Source: JANXVR01 sp034667405
GTDB lineage: Bacteria > Actinomycetota > UBA4738 > HRBIN12
Direction: 5' to 3'
NCBI GenBank assembly: GCA_034667405.1
Contig: JAXDJX010000029.1
Coordinates: forward strand, 33,909-97,908
DNA length: 64,000 bases
The notes under the pieces are model-generated. The model ran no database searches and was not told the origin of the DNA. It saw only the letters and a list, made by a program, of their open reading frames with translations. A program made the position numbers and the translations under genes. Numbering within the stretch: position 1 is the first letter of the stretch; every line of letters starts with the position of its first letter. This document shows positions 43,243 to 51,029 of this stretch, in pieces.

Positions 43243-43535
43243 CCGGGCCTCGCGGCGGCCTGTGCGGCCTTGCGGCGGCTCTGCACCGCCCTGCGCGGCC
43301 CGCCTTCGCGCCGGTGTTGCGCCTTCCCCACAGACCCTGTTCCACATATTGGGACGGCGTCCCACTATCTGGGAGACAGGTGGAGGAGGAGTTGGGGGGC
43401 ACTAGAAGACGTGTGCGGAGCGAGCCGCCGGGCGCTGGCCGCGACCTGGCGCATTGGGCCTCGGGTTCGGATCACCTCGGGGGGCCAAACGGCGCGGTCG
43501 AAGGTCCCGGGTCGCACGACCTAGCAAGGGCGGGC
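43243..43535 (+). other. GC-rich intergenic block after glnR, no supported gene
   Basis: The first 90 bp contain degenerate relatives of the hairpin unit seen at 32.2 kb (for example GCC-TTGC-GGC at 43267-43276 and GCC-TCGC-GGC nearby). A palindrome TGGGAC-GGC-GTCCCA (43350-43364) lies inside an outer CCTGT/ACAGG pair (43336-43380). No protein frame has a ribosome-binding site or family match here. Confidence 0.45.
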
Positions 43536-43543
43536 CACGGAAG

Positions 43544-43755
43544 ATGACTCGTACGGGGCCTACGCCGGAGACGTACGCAACGCCGACAACCCTGACATGA
43601 ACAACCTGCTCAGGACCGCGACGGTAGTCCCCCTCCCGGGACTCATCCCCCTCGGCTTCGCGCTCCTGAGCTGGACGTTCCGGCCGGTGCCAGCGCCCGT
43701 TCCCTCCGCACGTCGGAGCATAGGGGACGCTTCTGGCACCGGCCGGTACCCATAA
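43544..43755 (+). other. Two overlapping tiny ORFs inside the glnA leader, doubtful
   Basis: ATG 43544 opens 18 codons (MTRTGPTPETYATPTTLT) whose TGA overlaps ATG 43597. The second ORF encodes 52 residues with one hydrophobic stretch (VVPLPGLIPLGFALLSW) and ends at TAA 43755. Neither has a good ribosome-binding site, and the second lies across strong stems. A leader peptide is possible, but both may be chance. Confidence 0.25.
43608..43746 (+). ncRNA. Candidate structured leader RNA upstream of glnA
   Basis: Two strong helices in a row. Helix 1: GCTCAGGA-C-CGCGA (43608-43621) with TCGCG-C-TCCTGAGC (43658-43671), 13 pairs around one C-C mismatch, enclosing AGTCCC/GGGACT (43626-43643). Helix 2: CCGGCCGGTGCCAG (43680-43693) with CTGGCACCGGCCGG (43733-43746), 14 pairs, enclosing further stems (TCCG/CGGA). 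It precedes the glnA start by about 175 bp. It does not match the glutamine riboswitch consensus I know. Confidence 0.45.
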
Positions 43756-43802
43756 ACCTGGACAAGCCCGTCCAGCATCGACGCGGAAACCGACCCCCTC
43801 GG

Positions 43803-43823
43803 CCCCCCGGCTACCCCGGGGGG
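43803..43823 (+). terminator. Eight-bp GC hairpin upstream of glnA
   Basis: CCCCCCGG - CTACC - CCGGGGGG. No T-run follows, so it is at best a weak or attenuator-type stem in the leader, nine bases before the GlnR-type boxes. Confidence 0.4.
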
Positions 43824-43831
43824 TTCCGCGT

Positions 43832-43858
43832 GTAACGGAGAGTTAACGTCGCGGTTAC
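43832..43858 (+). promoter_or_regulatory. GlnR-type operator of glnA
   Basis: GTAAC (43832-43836), six bases, TTAAC (43843-43847), six bases, GTTAC (43854-43858). The 11-bp period fits the known GlnR box gTnAC-n6-GaAAC, and the outer units are inverted. It lies 62 bp upstream of the glnA start and next to glnR. Confidence 0.65.
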
Positions 43859-43920
43859 ACCGATGTCCTTCCCCGCCCCTAGGCTCTGATCGTCCGAGTT
43901 CGAACGAAAGGGGAGCCCCC

Positions 43921-45342
43921 GTGGCCACACCGAAAGACGTCATCGCGATGGCGAAGGAGCAGGGCGCACTGATCGTGGACCTTCGGTTCACCGACCTGCC
44001 CGGCGCCGTCCAGCACCTCAGCCTCCCCATCCACGAGCTCACGGAGCAGAAGTTCGACGAGGGGCAGCCGTTCGACGGTTCGTCCGTTCGCGGGTTCCAG
44101 GAGATCCAGGAGTCGGACATGCTCCTGGCGCTGGACCCCGACACCGCCTACATGGACCCGTTCACGAAGCACCCCACGCTCAACATCACGTGCTTCGTGA
44201 AGGACCCGATCACGGGTGAGGACTACAGCCGCGACCCGCGGAACATCGCGAAGAAGGCCGAGGCGTACCTGAAGACCACGGGGATCGCGGAGCAATCCTT
44301 CTGGGGTCCCGAGGCTGAGTTCTACATCTTCGACTCGATCCGCTACGACCAGAACCAGTTCGAGGGGTACTACCACATCGATTCGATCGCCGGGGCGTGG
44401 CAGTCCGGGACCGAGGAGGTCGGCGGCAACCTGGGGTACAAGCCGCGGTACAAGGGCGGCTACTTCGCCCTGCCGCCCACTGACAAGTATCAGGACCTTC
44501 GGACGGACATGGTGCTCAACCTGGAGAAGGTCGGGCTGACCATCGAGGTGCACCACCATGAGGTGGGAACCGCCGGGCAGGCCGAGATCGACATGCGCTA
44601 CGACACGCTGCTCACCACCGCGGACAACGTCATGAAGTACAAGTACGTGGTCAAGAACACGGCATATCAGGCCGGCAAGACGGTGACGTTCATGCCGAAG
44701 CCGCTCTTCATGGACAACGGGAGCGGGATGCACTGCCACCAGAGCCTGTGGACCGGCGGCGAGAACTTGTTCTGGGACGAGGTCGGCTACGGCGGGATCA
44801 GCGACATGGCTCGCTGGTACATCGGCGGATTGCTGAAGCACGCGCCGTCCTTGCTCGCCTTCACCAACCCCACCACGAACTCCTACCGCCGGCTGGTGCC
44901 GGGGTACGAGGCGCCGATCAAGCTCGTCTACAGCCAGCGGAACCGGAGCGCGGCCGTGAGGATCCCGATCGGCGGGAAGACTCCTGCGTCCAAGCGCCTG
45001 GAGTTCCGCACGCCGGACCCCAGCTGCAACCCGTACCTGGCGTTCGCGGCGATGCTGCAGGCCGGCATCGACGGGATCAAGAACAAGATCGAGCCGCCCG
45101 AGCCCATGGACAAGGACCTCTACGACCTCCCGCCCGACGAGCAGGCGAGCGTGAAGCAGGTTCCCGGTTCGCTCGAGGAAGTGCTGAACGAACTCGAGAA
45201 GGACCACATGTGGCTGCTGGAAGGCGGCGTGTTCACCCAGGACGTCATCGACACCTGGATCGACTACAAGCGGCTGGAGGAGCACGACGCCGTGGCGCTG
45301 CGGCCGCACCCGTTCGAGTTCAGCCTTTATTACGATGTATGA
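43921..45342 (+). CDS. glnA: Glutamine synthetase type I (GlnA)
   Basis: 473 residues. PFDGSSVRGFQEIQESDM, WGPEAEFYIFDS, NGSGMHCHQSLW, RLVPGYEAPIKLVYSQRNRS and EFRTPDPSCNPYLAFAAM are GS I signatures. KDLYDLPPDE is the adenylylation site (Tyr in NLYDLPPEE of E. coli), and glnE is encoded at 59-61.8 kb. The enzyme makes glutamine from glutamate, ammonia and ATP. Start GTG 43921 with GAAAGGGGAG ahead. Confidence 0.97.
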   Translation: MATPKDVIAMAKEQGALIVDLRFTDLPGAVQHLSLPIHELTEQKFDEGQPFDGSSVRGFQEIQESDMLLALDPDTAYMDPFTKHPTLNITCFVKDPITGEDYSRDPRNIAKKAEAYLKTTGIAEQSFWGPEAEFYIFDSIRYDQNQFEGYYHIDSIAGAWQSGTEEVGGNLGYKPRYKGGYFALPPTDKYQDLRTDMVLNLEKVGLTIEVHHHEVGTAGQAEIDMRYDTLLTTADNVMKYKYVVKNTAYQAGKTVTFMPKPLFMDNGSGMHCHQSLWTGGENLFWDEVGYGGISDMARWYIGGLLKHAPSLLAFTNPTTNSYRRLVPGYEAPIKLVYSQRNRSAAVRIPIGGKTPASKRLEFRTPDPSCNPYLAFAAMLQAGIDGIKNKIEPPEPMDKDLYDLPPDEQASVKQVPGSLEEVLNELEKDHMWLLEGGVFTQDVIDTWIDYKRLEEHDAVALRPHPFEFSLYYDV

Positions 45343-45382
45343 GGTCTCCGAGACAGCTCTAGCCATCGACGTGGCTGGGAAG

Positions 45383-45919
45383 TCAGAGATCCGAATCCTG
45401 CCGATGTGAGTCCCAGAAGGGAGTATTCATCGCCTCCCACCGGTCAAGAAGGGCATCTGTTCCTTCGCGCTTCTTGAAAGAGATCTCGGACTGATAGATG
45501 GGGATCGCCTGAAGGAACTGGACGTGAAAGCCCTCAGGTGCAACGTATGTCGGAACCACCGTCCTCTTGGCGCGGAGGATGAGGAAGCGGCTCATCGTCG
45601 TGCCCGTCCACAGTGGCTCGTCGGCCGGAATCGTGTCTCCATGGCCAACATGGACCTGCTCCCTCCAGGAATAGAGCGCCAGGGCAGCCAAGGGACTCGC
45701 GATCTCGTCCTGCTCCGGGAGGAGGCCCACGAAAAATCCGACGCGGTGATCCGCGTCGTCGGTGTTCTGGGGCGCCTGTGCCCGGACGCTGATGTACAGG
45801 GCGACGCCCTCGGGATTCCGCTCGGCGGCCCACTTCAATACTCTTGCTTCTGCTCCTGCAACGCCGAACGATGCTCGGCGCGTTGGCTCACCGAGACGAG
45901 CACGGCAATGCGCATCCAC
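45383..45919 (-). CDS. SUFU-domain (suppressor of fused-like) protein, possible immunity protein
   Basis: 178 residues. The C-terminal FHVQFLQAIPIYQSEISFKKREG with DALLDRWEAM is the end block of bacterial SUFU-like domains; the middle matches a beta-rich core. SUFU-domain proteins are frequent immunity proteins of polymorphic toxin systems. The gene is 14 bp downstream of an ankyrin gene, another immunity-type family. No toxin gene is visible in the window. Confidence 0.65.
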   Translation of the reverse strand: MDAHCRARLGEPTRRASFGVAGAEARVLKWAAERNPEGVALYISVRAQAPQNTDDADHRVGFFVGLLPEQDEIASPLAALALYSWREQVHVGHGDTIPADEPLWTGTTMSRFLILRAKRTVVPTYVAPEGFHVQFLQAIPIYQSEISFKKREGTDALLDRWEAMNTPFWDSHRQDSDL

Positions 45920-45933
45920 ATCATCGACGAGGC

Positions 45934-46638
45934 TCAGGTCGACCTCCGGTTCGGATCGAAGTCGGCCGCGGTCAGACCGTGGCTCTCCCGTGCGTTCACG
46001 TCGGCTCCCGCGTCGATGAGCACCGACGCAGATGCTTGATCACCGGACTGTGAAGCCAGCATAAGAGGCGTCTCACCCGCCTTGCCTCGCACGTCAACGT
46101 TGGCTCCCCGTTCGATCAAGGTCTTTATGACCCCGCTCTGCCCAGCAGCGGCCGCGAACATGAGCGCGGTATAACCGACCTGGTCAGTCGCATCGATGAC
46201 GGCCCCGCGTTCGATCAGGTCGACGACCGCCTCTGTCACTCCCCCATATGCCGCCGCCATCATCGACGTCGCGCCACCATCTAGGCCCTGTCTGACGCGG
46301 AGGTGTGCTTCGGCTGCCTTGACTCGGCGACTCGTCATGACGGCCTTGAGCGGCGCCCTGACCGGAGTTGGGATGAGTGATAGGAAGGACTCATCACTCA
46401 AGCGCGCACCACTGGACGCAACCAACTGCGCGAGAAGATCGCGGTCGTCCAGGCTGAGCATCACCTGCGCGTCCGTCTCCCAGGCGTCATCGAGCAGCGC
46501 CATGAGCAGGGCCATCGTCACCCGCTGATCCAACCCCCGCCCGGGCTTGTCACCGGGACCGCACCCATCGACGACGAAGATGCCACCGTCGTCGAGGAGG
46601 TGAACGTAGAGGAAGGGATCCGGGAGTTTCTCAGCCAC
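45934..46638 (-). CDS. Ankyrin-repeat protein
   Basis: 234 residues. The N-terminal half is an unassigned domain (FLYVHLLDDGGIFVVDGCGPG). At least three C-terminal ankyrin repeats follow: ATSMMAAAYGGVTEAVVDLIERGA, GYTALMFAAAAGQSGVIKTLIERGA and GETPLMLASQSGDQASASVLIDAGA. It is convergent with the restriction endonuclease side of the island and 14 bp upstream of the SUFU gene. Confidence 0.85.
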   Translation of the reverse strand: MAEKLPDPFLYVHLLDDGGIFVVDGCGPGDKPGRGLDQRVTMALLMALLDDAWETDAQVMLSLDDRDLLAQLVASSGARLSDESFLSLIPTPVRAPLKAVMTSRRVKAAEAHLRVRQGLDGGATSMMAAAYGGVTEAVVDLIERGAVIDATDQVGYTALMFAAAAGQSGVIKTLIERGANVDVRGKAGETPLMLASQSGDQASASVLIDAGADVNARESHGLTAADFDPNRRST

Positions 46639-46765
46639 GCCGGACTATAGGCACGGACGACTCACTGCCCGCAAACCATCGAGTCGTTTGGTCTAGCCGG
46701 CCAGCAGGTGTCTCCCAGCCTGTGGCTGCCCTTTCGGTTTGCTCCACGATGCTGTGTCCTCCAGG

Positions 46766-48103
46766 ATGCGGCACGTGGAACCCTTCGACTATCGAACGGC
46801 GAGCGCGGAGGCCGTCCTCGCAAAGGGGCGTGAGCTTCGCGGCAAGACCCTGGGCGAGATCGGCCTGCGACTTCCGCACGAAGAAGCACGACGCGGCAAG
46901 AGTGAGGTTGGTCACATCGTCGAAGCCTTCTTCGGCATCCCACGCAACAGCCGCCACGAAGCAGACTTCCCCGGCTCCGGGATCGAACTCAAGGTGGTAC
47001 CGCTCAATCAGCTGAAGCGCGCAGGGCTCAGGGTGAAGGAGCGGACGGTTCTGACGATGATCGACTACGACCATCTCGTCACTGAAGCGTGGAGCAACGC
47101 GAAGGTTCGAGAGAAACTCCACATCCTTTTCGTCTTCTTCGAGCATCTAACCGGCGAGCCGAAAACCGCGTTCCCGATCCGGGCGGTGACGCTGTGGGAA
47201 GCCGATCGTCGCTTGGAGGGCTTCCTTCGGGCAGATTGGGAACGCGTGCGCAAGAAAGTTCTTCAGGGACGGGCGCACGAGCTCTCCGAATCCGATGGTC
47301 GGATGATGGGACCAAGTACCAAGGGACCGGGCGGCGGCAAGGTTCGAGGCCAGCCCTTCGGCGACATGCCGGCCCGATCCCGTGCCTTTGCGTTGAAGCC
47401 CTCTCTCACACTTCAGATCTTGCGCGAGACGGAACGCGCTCTGTCCGTTCAGAGCCTGGGCGTACCGGAGCCGGAGACATTCGAAGAGGCCCTGCTGAAG
47501 CGGTTCGAGCCCTACGTCGGTCGGAGGGTAGAGGACGTGGCTGCTGAGTTGCACATGCCCCTGAGCGATGCCAAGAACTTCGCAGCCTCGGTCACTCGAC
47601 GTCTCTTCGGAGCGAAGCGCGGCTCACGGATCACGGAATTCGAAGAGATGGGACTGACGATCCGGATCGCTCGAGTGGACCCCGACCTTCGACCATATGA
47701 AGCGATGTCGTTTCCGAAGTTCCGGTACCTGCCCCTCCTCGAGGAAACGTGGGAGGACAGCGAACTACTGTCCCAGATCGAATACATGCTCATCGTTCCG
47801 TTACACGGCGCACGAAAGAACACGCCGCAGAGGGAGTGCACCTTTGGCACCCCGCGGTTCTGGCGTCCGGGCGTCGAGACCCTCGAGCTGATCCGCAAGG
47901 AGTGGGAGATCTACCGGATAGAGATCGAGCGCGGGAAGGCCGATAACCTGACCCCGGCGTCTGAGACGGTGGCGATCCACGTTCGTCCACACGGACGGAA
48001 CAAGGAAGACACCGACGAGGCTCCCCTGGTTGGGTCAGTCGTCAAGAAGTCGTTCTGGTTGAACATCCCGTTCGTCCAGGCGATCTTGCGCAGTGAACGG
48101 TAG
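46766..48103 (+). CDS. Type II restriction endonuclease, Sau3AI/MutH family
   Basis: 445 residues, near the length of Sau3AI (489). VGHIVEAFFGIPRNSRHEAD followed by FPGSGIELKVVPL contains the catalytic set E, then D-x6-E-x-K (ADFPGSGIELK), exactly as in MutH. The C-terminal half would be the allosteric second domain. ATG 46766 is used; the frame opens at 46739. It is convergent with the methyltransferase (2 bp between stops). Sau3AI cuts GATC; the target here is not provable. Confidence 0.85.
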   Translation: MRHVEPFDYRTASAEAVLAKGRELRGKTLGEIGLRLPHEEARRGKSEVGHIVEAFFGIPRNSRHEADFPGSGIELKVVPLNQLKRAGLRVKERTVLTMIDYDHLVTEAWSNAKVREKLHILFVFFEHLTGEPKTAFPIRAVTLWEADRRLEGFLRADWERVRKKVLQGRAHELSESDGRMMGPSTKGPGGGKVRGQPFGDMPARSRAFALKPSLTLQILRETERALSVQSLGVPEPETFEEALLKRFEPYVGRRVEDVAAELHMPLSDAKNFAASVTRRLFGAKRGSRITEFEEMGLTIRIARVDPDLRPYEAMSFPKFRYLPLLEETWEDSELLSQIEYMLIVPLHGARKNTPQRECTFGTPRFWRPGVETLELIRKEWEIYRIEIERGKADNLTPASETVAIHVRPHGRNKEDTDEAPLVGSVVKKSFWLNIPFVQAILRSER

Positions 48104-48105
48104 CC

Positions 48106-49422
48106 TTAGGCCAGCTTCAACGGGGAATGACGTGCAAGGAGGCTTCCACCAGCAAGTGGCGCCGCCGCCTGTCTGACGAGTCCAACCACCAACGCATTGC
48201 CCATCATGAATGCACGTCTACCGTCGGGCATCCCGGTATTGGTCCAGTCGTCGGGGAAGCCGTTCAAACGCTCGAGTTCGACAGGCATCAAGCGCCGGAG
48301 CCGGCCGTCGCTTGCCTGGATCACGTGTTTGAACCGCGATGGGGTGGATCCACCTTCGCCCGTAAGGACCGTGCGTGACGCTCGGTCGAGCGGATCCGGG
48401 AACGCGATGCCGCCCTCTGCGTAGTGATACTGATGCCCGTTCGCGGCCGTTCGTTCTTCGCGTTTCGGGCCCTTGAGATAGGCCCATTGCTGCATCTGGC
48501 GCTCTGGGATGAAGTACGCCTCGGGAACATCGGCCTCATCGACCAGAATGTCGCGCAGGGTTTCGAACTTGCCATCGAAGTTGGGTTCGACCTTGCGGGT
48601 CCACACCTGACGATCACACATGACCCCAGCGTTCAGGAATGGGCTGACGGCATTGCTCCATCCGAACTCCTGCGTGATCTGCGCTGGGTGCCCTTTCAGC
48701 TGGAGATCGCGAGCGTCAGGGTCGAGACGGGTCACGGTGTCGTCTGCGGGCCAAACTGGCGTTCCCAGCGCCAGGGCGCCGTCCTGATAGAGCCACGGCA
48801 ACGGGCCGTTCCACCGCGGTTGCACGCCGACGCCGACCTGATGACCGACGATGAACACACGTCGACGCCTCTGAGGGAATCCGTAGTCAGCCGCGTTCAC
48901 GACCCGCCACTCGGCCATATATCCAAGGTCGGAGAGACAGGCCAAGATGATGGCGAAGTCGCGACCACGCTGCGACGCAGGTGACTTCAACAGGCGATCG
49001 ACGTTCTCCAGGAAGAGCATCCGCGGGCGTTTGGTCTCCAGGATCTTATGGATCTGCCACCAGAGGACGCCTTTCTTGCCGCGGATCCCCTCCGCCTGAC
49101 TGAGCGTCTTGGCGACGGAGTAGTCCTGGCAAGGGAAGCCGCCAACCAGGAAATCGTGATCTGGGATTGGGTCGCGGTCACCGGCTTCGATCTCATCGAG
49201 AACCTTCGCGATGTCCTCGTTGACCAGCGAGCCGTCGTCCCAATGAGACCGGTAGCAGTCAGCAGCATGCTGCGTCTTCGTCCCTGGCTCCCACTGGTTC
49301 GCCCAAACGGTTTGCCAGCCAGCCGATTCCAGTCCGAGACGGAAGCCGCCAACCCCTGCGAACAGTTCGACGACCCTGCCAGCGCTCCCCGGCGCGCCCT
49401 TCTTTGTGTCTTCCTTCACCAC
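48106..49422 (-). CDS. DNA cytosine-5 methyltransferase (Dcm-type)
   Basis: 438 residues. Motif I VELFAGVGGFRLGLE, motif IV GGFPCQDYS (catalytic Cys), motif VI ENVDRLL, motif VIII QRRRRVFIVG, and near the C-terminus motifs IX-X (RRLMPVELERLNGFPDDWT... MGNALVVGLVR) are complete. The variable region between VIII and IX is about 150 residues. It is the partner of the restriction enzyme and lies in one operon with the glycosylase. Confidence 0.95.
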   Translation of the reverse strand: MVKEDTKKGAPGSAGRVVELFAGVGGFRLGLESAGWQTVWANQWEPGTKTQHAADCYRSHWDDGSLVNEDIAKVLDEIEAGDRDPIPDHDFLVGGFPCQDYSVAKTLSQAEGIRGKKGVLWWQIHKILETKRPRMLFLENVDRLLKSPASQRGRDFAIILACLSDLGYMAEWRVVNAADYGFPQRRRRVFIVGHQVGVGVQPRWNGPLPWLYQDGALALGTPVWPADDTVTRLDPDARDLQLKGHPAQITQEFGWSNAVSPFLNAGVMCDRQVWTRKVEPNFDGKFETLRDILVDEADVPEAYFIPERQMQQWAYLKGPKREERTAANGHQYHYAEGGIAFPDPLDRASRTVLTGEGGSTPSRFKHVIQASDGRLRRLMPVELERLNGFPDDWTNTGMPDGRRAFMMGNALVVGLVRQAAAPLAGGSLLARHSPLKLA

Positions 49423-49509
49423 GCCCGCTCCTTCTTGGGGAAGGTCCTCGGGGGAGGAATCACATCCCTGTGATCAATGGCTGGATCCTAGCACCTGACG
49501 CCGACTCGA

Positions 49510-50166
49510 TCAAATCGATGCCCTTGCCCTCGCGCAATGCCTAGCGAGCGGACATGATGTGCACCTCGGAGCCTTGGGGAGACAGACGGTAGCCGCTAGG
49601 TCGAGCACCGCCCAGTTCCATTCCCTTACGTCCCGAGTCGGCGTCAGCCGTTCTACCGTCAGCCACAACTCCTTGTCGTTAGAGGCCGGCACCTCATCGT
49701 CGAGGCCGAAGAATCGGCGATAGACCCGTGCTGTGACCCCATCCACGGTTGGCACCGGTCGACCGAAGGCGACAGCGAGCGTGGCGCTTGCCGCGTAGCG
49801 ACCTACGCCGGGAAGAGCCATCAACGTTTCAAGGTCGGCGGGAACTTCCCCAAGTCGCACGACCTCGATCGCCAGAGTCTTCAACGTGGCCGCGCGCCGG
49901 ATCAAGCCGAGAGGCTTGATCACAGATGCGATCGACGGGACACGTGCCTTGGAGAGGGCGGCTGCATCGGGCCATCTCGCGAATAACGCCTCGTGTACGC
50001 GCGCGACGGTCTTGCCGCGCGACCGCTGAAGAAGAACTTCAGCGATCAGCACCCGGAACGGGTCGTCGGTTTCGCGCCAGGGGAAGCTCCGGTAGTTGGC
50101 GCGACCCCACGCCTTCAGCCGCCGGCGGAACCAGGCGATCGTTTCCGTGTCCACGGTGCTAAGCAT
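49510..50166 (-). CDS. HhH-GPD DNA glycosylase, MIG-like T/G mismatch type
   Basis: 218 residues. SFPWRETDDPFRVLIAEVLLQR is the opening of MutY/MIG proteins. The HhH is LPGVGRYAASATLAVAFG, followed by VDGVTARVYRRFFG, and a C-terminal [4Fe-4S] set CLPKAPRCTSCPLARHC. The layout closely follows the Methanothermobacter MIG thymine glycosylase. As part of a C5-methyltransferase operon it would remove T from T/G mismatches that arise when 5-methylcytosine deaminates, the job done by Vsr elsewhere. MutY (A/G) activity is the alternative. Confidence 0.8.
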   Translation of the reverse strand: MLSTVDTETIAWFRRRLKAWGRANYRSFPWRETDDPFRVLIAEVLLQRSRGKTVARVHEALFARWPDAAALSKARVPSIASVIKPLGLIRRAATLKTLAIEVVRLGEVPADLETLMALPGVGRYAASATLAVAFGRPVPTVDGVTARVYRRFFGLDDEVPASNDKELWLTVERLTPTRDVREWNWAVLDLAATVCLPKAPRCTSCPLARHCARARASI

Positions 50167-50199
50167 GTCAGTGGCCGCCGGTATGGTCTTGCCACTCCC

Positions 50200-50219
50200 C
50201 CTCCTGTCCCCTCAGGAGG
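50200..50219 (+). promoter_or_regulatory. Hairpin that buries the ribosome-binding site of the zinc-ribbon gene
   Basis: CCTCCTG - TCCCCT - CAGGAGG, seven pairs. The right arm contains the AGGAGG Shine-Dalgarno sequence of ATG 50227. In the folded message the site would be blocked, suggesting control of translation by temperature, a protein or an upstream ribosome. Confidence 0.5.
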
Positions 50220-50226
50220 TACCGGC

Positions 50227-50394
50227 ATGACGTGTTCGGATGAGCACTGGATCGACAATGACCCGTGTCCGAACTGTGGCTCGACGCGCACAGGTGTTTC
50301 GGACGAGCACCCAGGTCTGACGGAATGCGATGACTGCGGGCAGGTGTTCGACGTCCAGGATCCGAGCTATGGCCAACCGGATGACGCCGAGTGA
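50227..50394 (+). CDS. 55-residue zinc-ribbon protein
   Basis: MTCSDEHWIDNDPCPNCGS, then ECDDCG: two CxxC pairs about 20 residues apart form a zinc ribbon. ATG 50227 has a strong AGGAGGT ribosome-binding site, seven bases away. It lies 60 bp from the divergent glycosylase. Function is unknown. Confidence 0.75.
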   Translation: MTCSDEHWIDNDPCPNCGSTRTGVSDEHPGLTECDDCGQVFDVQDPSYGQPDDAE

Positions 50395-50528
50395 GCGATC
50401 ATCCGAGCCACGAACCGTTCTTCCGTGACTTCGAACGCCCGATACAGTCTTGAGACCGGTGCAACCGATCGGGGATGCTGGGCGTCCTTACCGACATGAA
50501 CCGGCTGGGAACTCGGGAGAATGTTCGC

Positions 50529-51029
50529 GTGACCGAGACGGATGGTGGTCGCCTGGCAGATCTCTACAGCCGCCACGCGGCTGAGGCGATCCGGCTCGCC
50601 TACATGCTCACCGGCGACCGTGTGCTTGCCGAGGACCTGGTCCAGGACGCGTTCGTCAAGCTCGCGGGGCATCTGGTCCACCTCCGGGACCCCGGCGCCT
50701 TCGATGCCTACCTTCGGCGAACGATCGTCAACCAGACCAACTCGTACTTCCGAAGGAAGCGCACGGAGCGGGCATACCTCGCGCGAACGGCCGCGGAACC
50801 CCGGCTCCCCCAGGACGCGCCCGACATCTCCCGACGCGACGAGCTCTGGACGCGCCTCCAGCAGCTTCCGGCCCGCCAGCGAACCGCCATCGTGCTCCGC
50901 ATCTATGAAGATCTGCCGGAGCAACGCGTGGCCGAGATCTTGGCCTGCCGTCCGGGCACCGTTCGCTCGCTGGTGTCGCGAGGGCTCGCCGAACTACGCA
51001 TCCATGTCAGGAGCGAGAGCGATGAATGA
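50529..51029 (+). CDS. ECF sigma factor (SigE-family-like)
   Basis: About 166 residues. RLAYMLTGDRVLAEDLVQDAF is the sigma-2 core, and LQQLPARQRTAIVLRIYEDLP plus AGT-type GTVRSLVSRGLAEL form sigma-4. GTG 50529 was taken, behind GGGAGA; ATG 50475 and ATG 50496 are in frame. It overlaps the next gene by 8 bp and that gene probably encodes its regulator. Confidence 0.85.
   Translation: MTETDGGRLADLYSRHAAEAIRLAYMLTGDRVLAEDLVQDAFVKLAGHLVHLRDPGAFDAYLRRTIVNQTNSYFRRKRTERAYLARTAAEPRLPQDAPDISRRDELWTRLQQLPARQRTAIVLRIYEDLPEQRVAEILACRPGTVRSLVSRGLAELRIHVRSESDE

Noticed and set aside
43608..43746. Glutamine riboswitch (glnA RNA)
   Set aside because: The conserved core I know for that riboswitch is not present; the structure is reported as an unclassified leader instead.
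43879..45366. 495-codon frame antisense to glnA
   Set aside because: Fully opposite to a well-conserved glutamine synthetase and with no motif, so a mirror of codon bias.
49423..49509. Small gene between the methyltransferase and glycosylase
   Set aside because: 87 bp with no start and ribosome-binding site combination; reported only as operon spacing.
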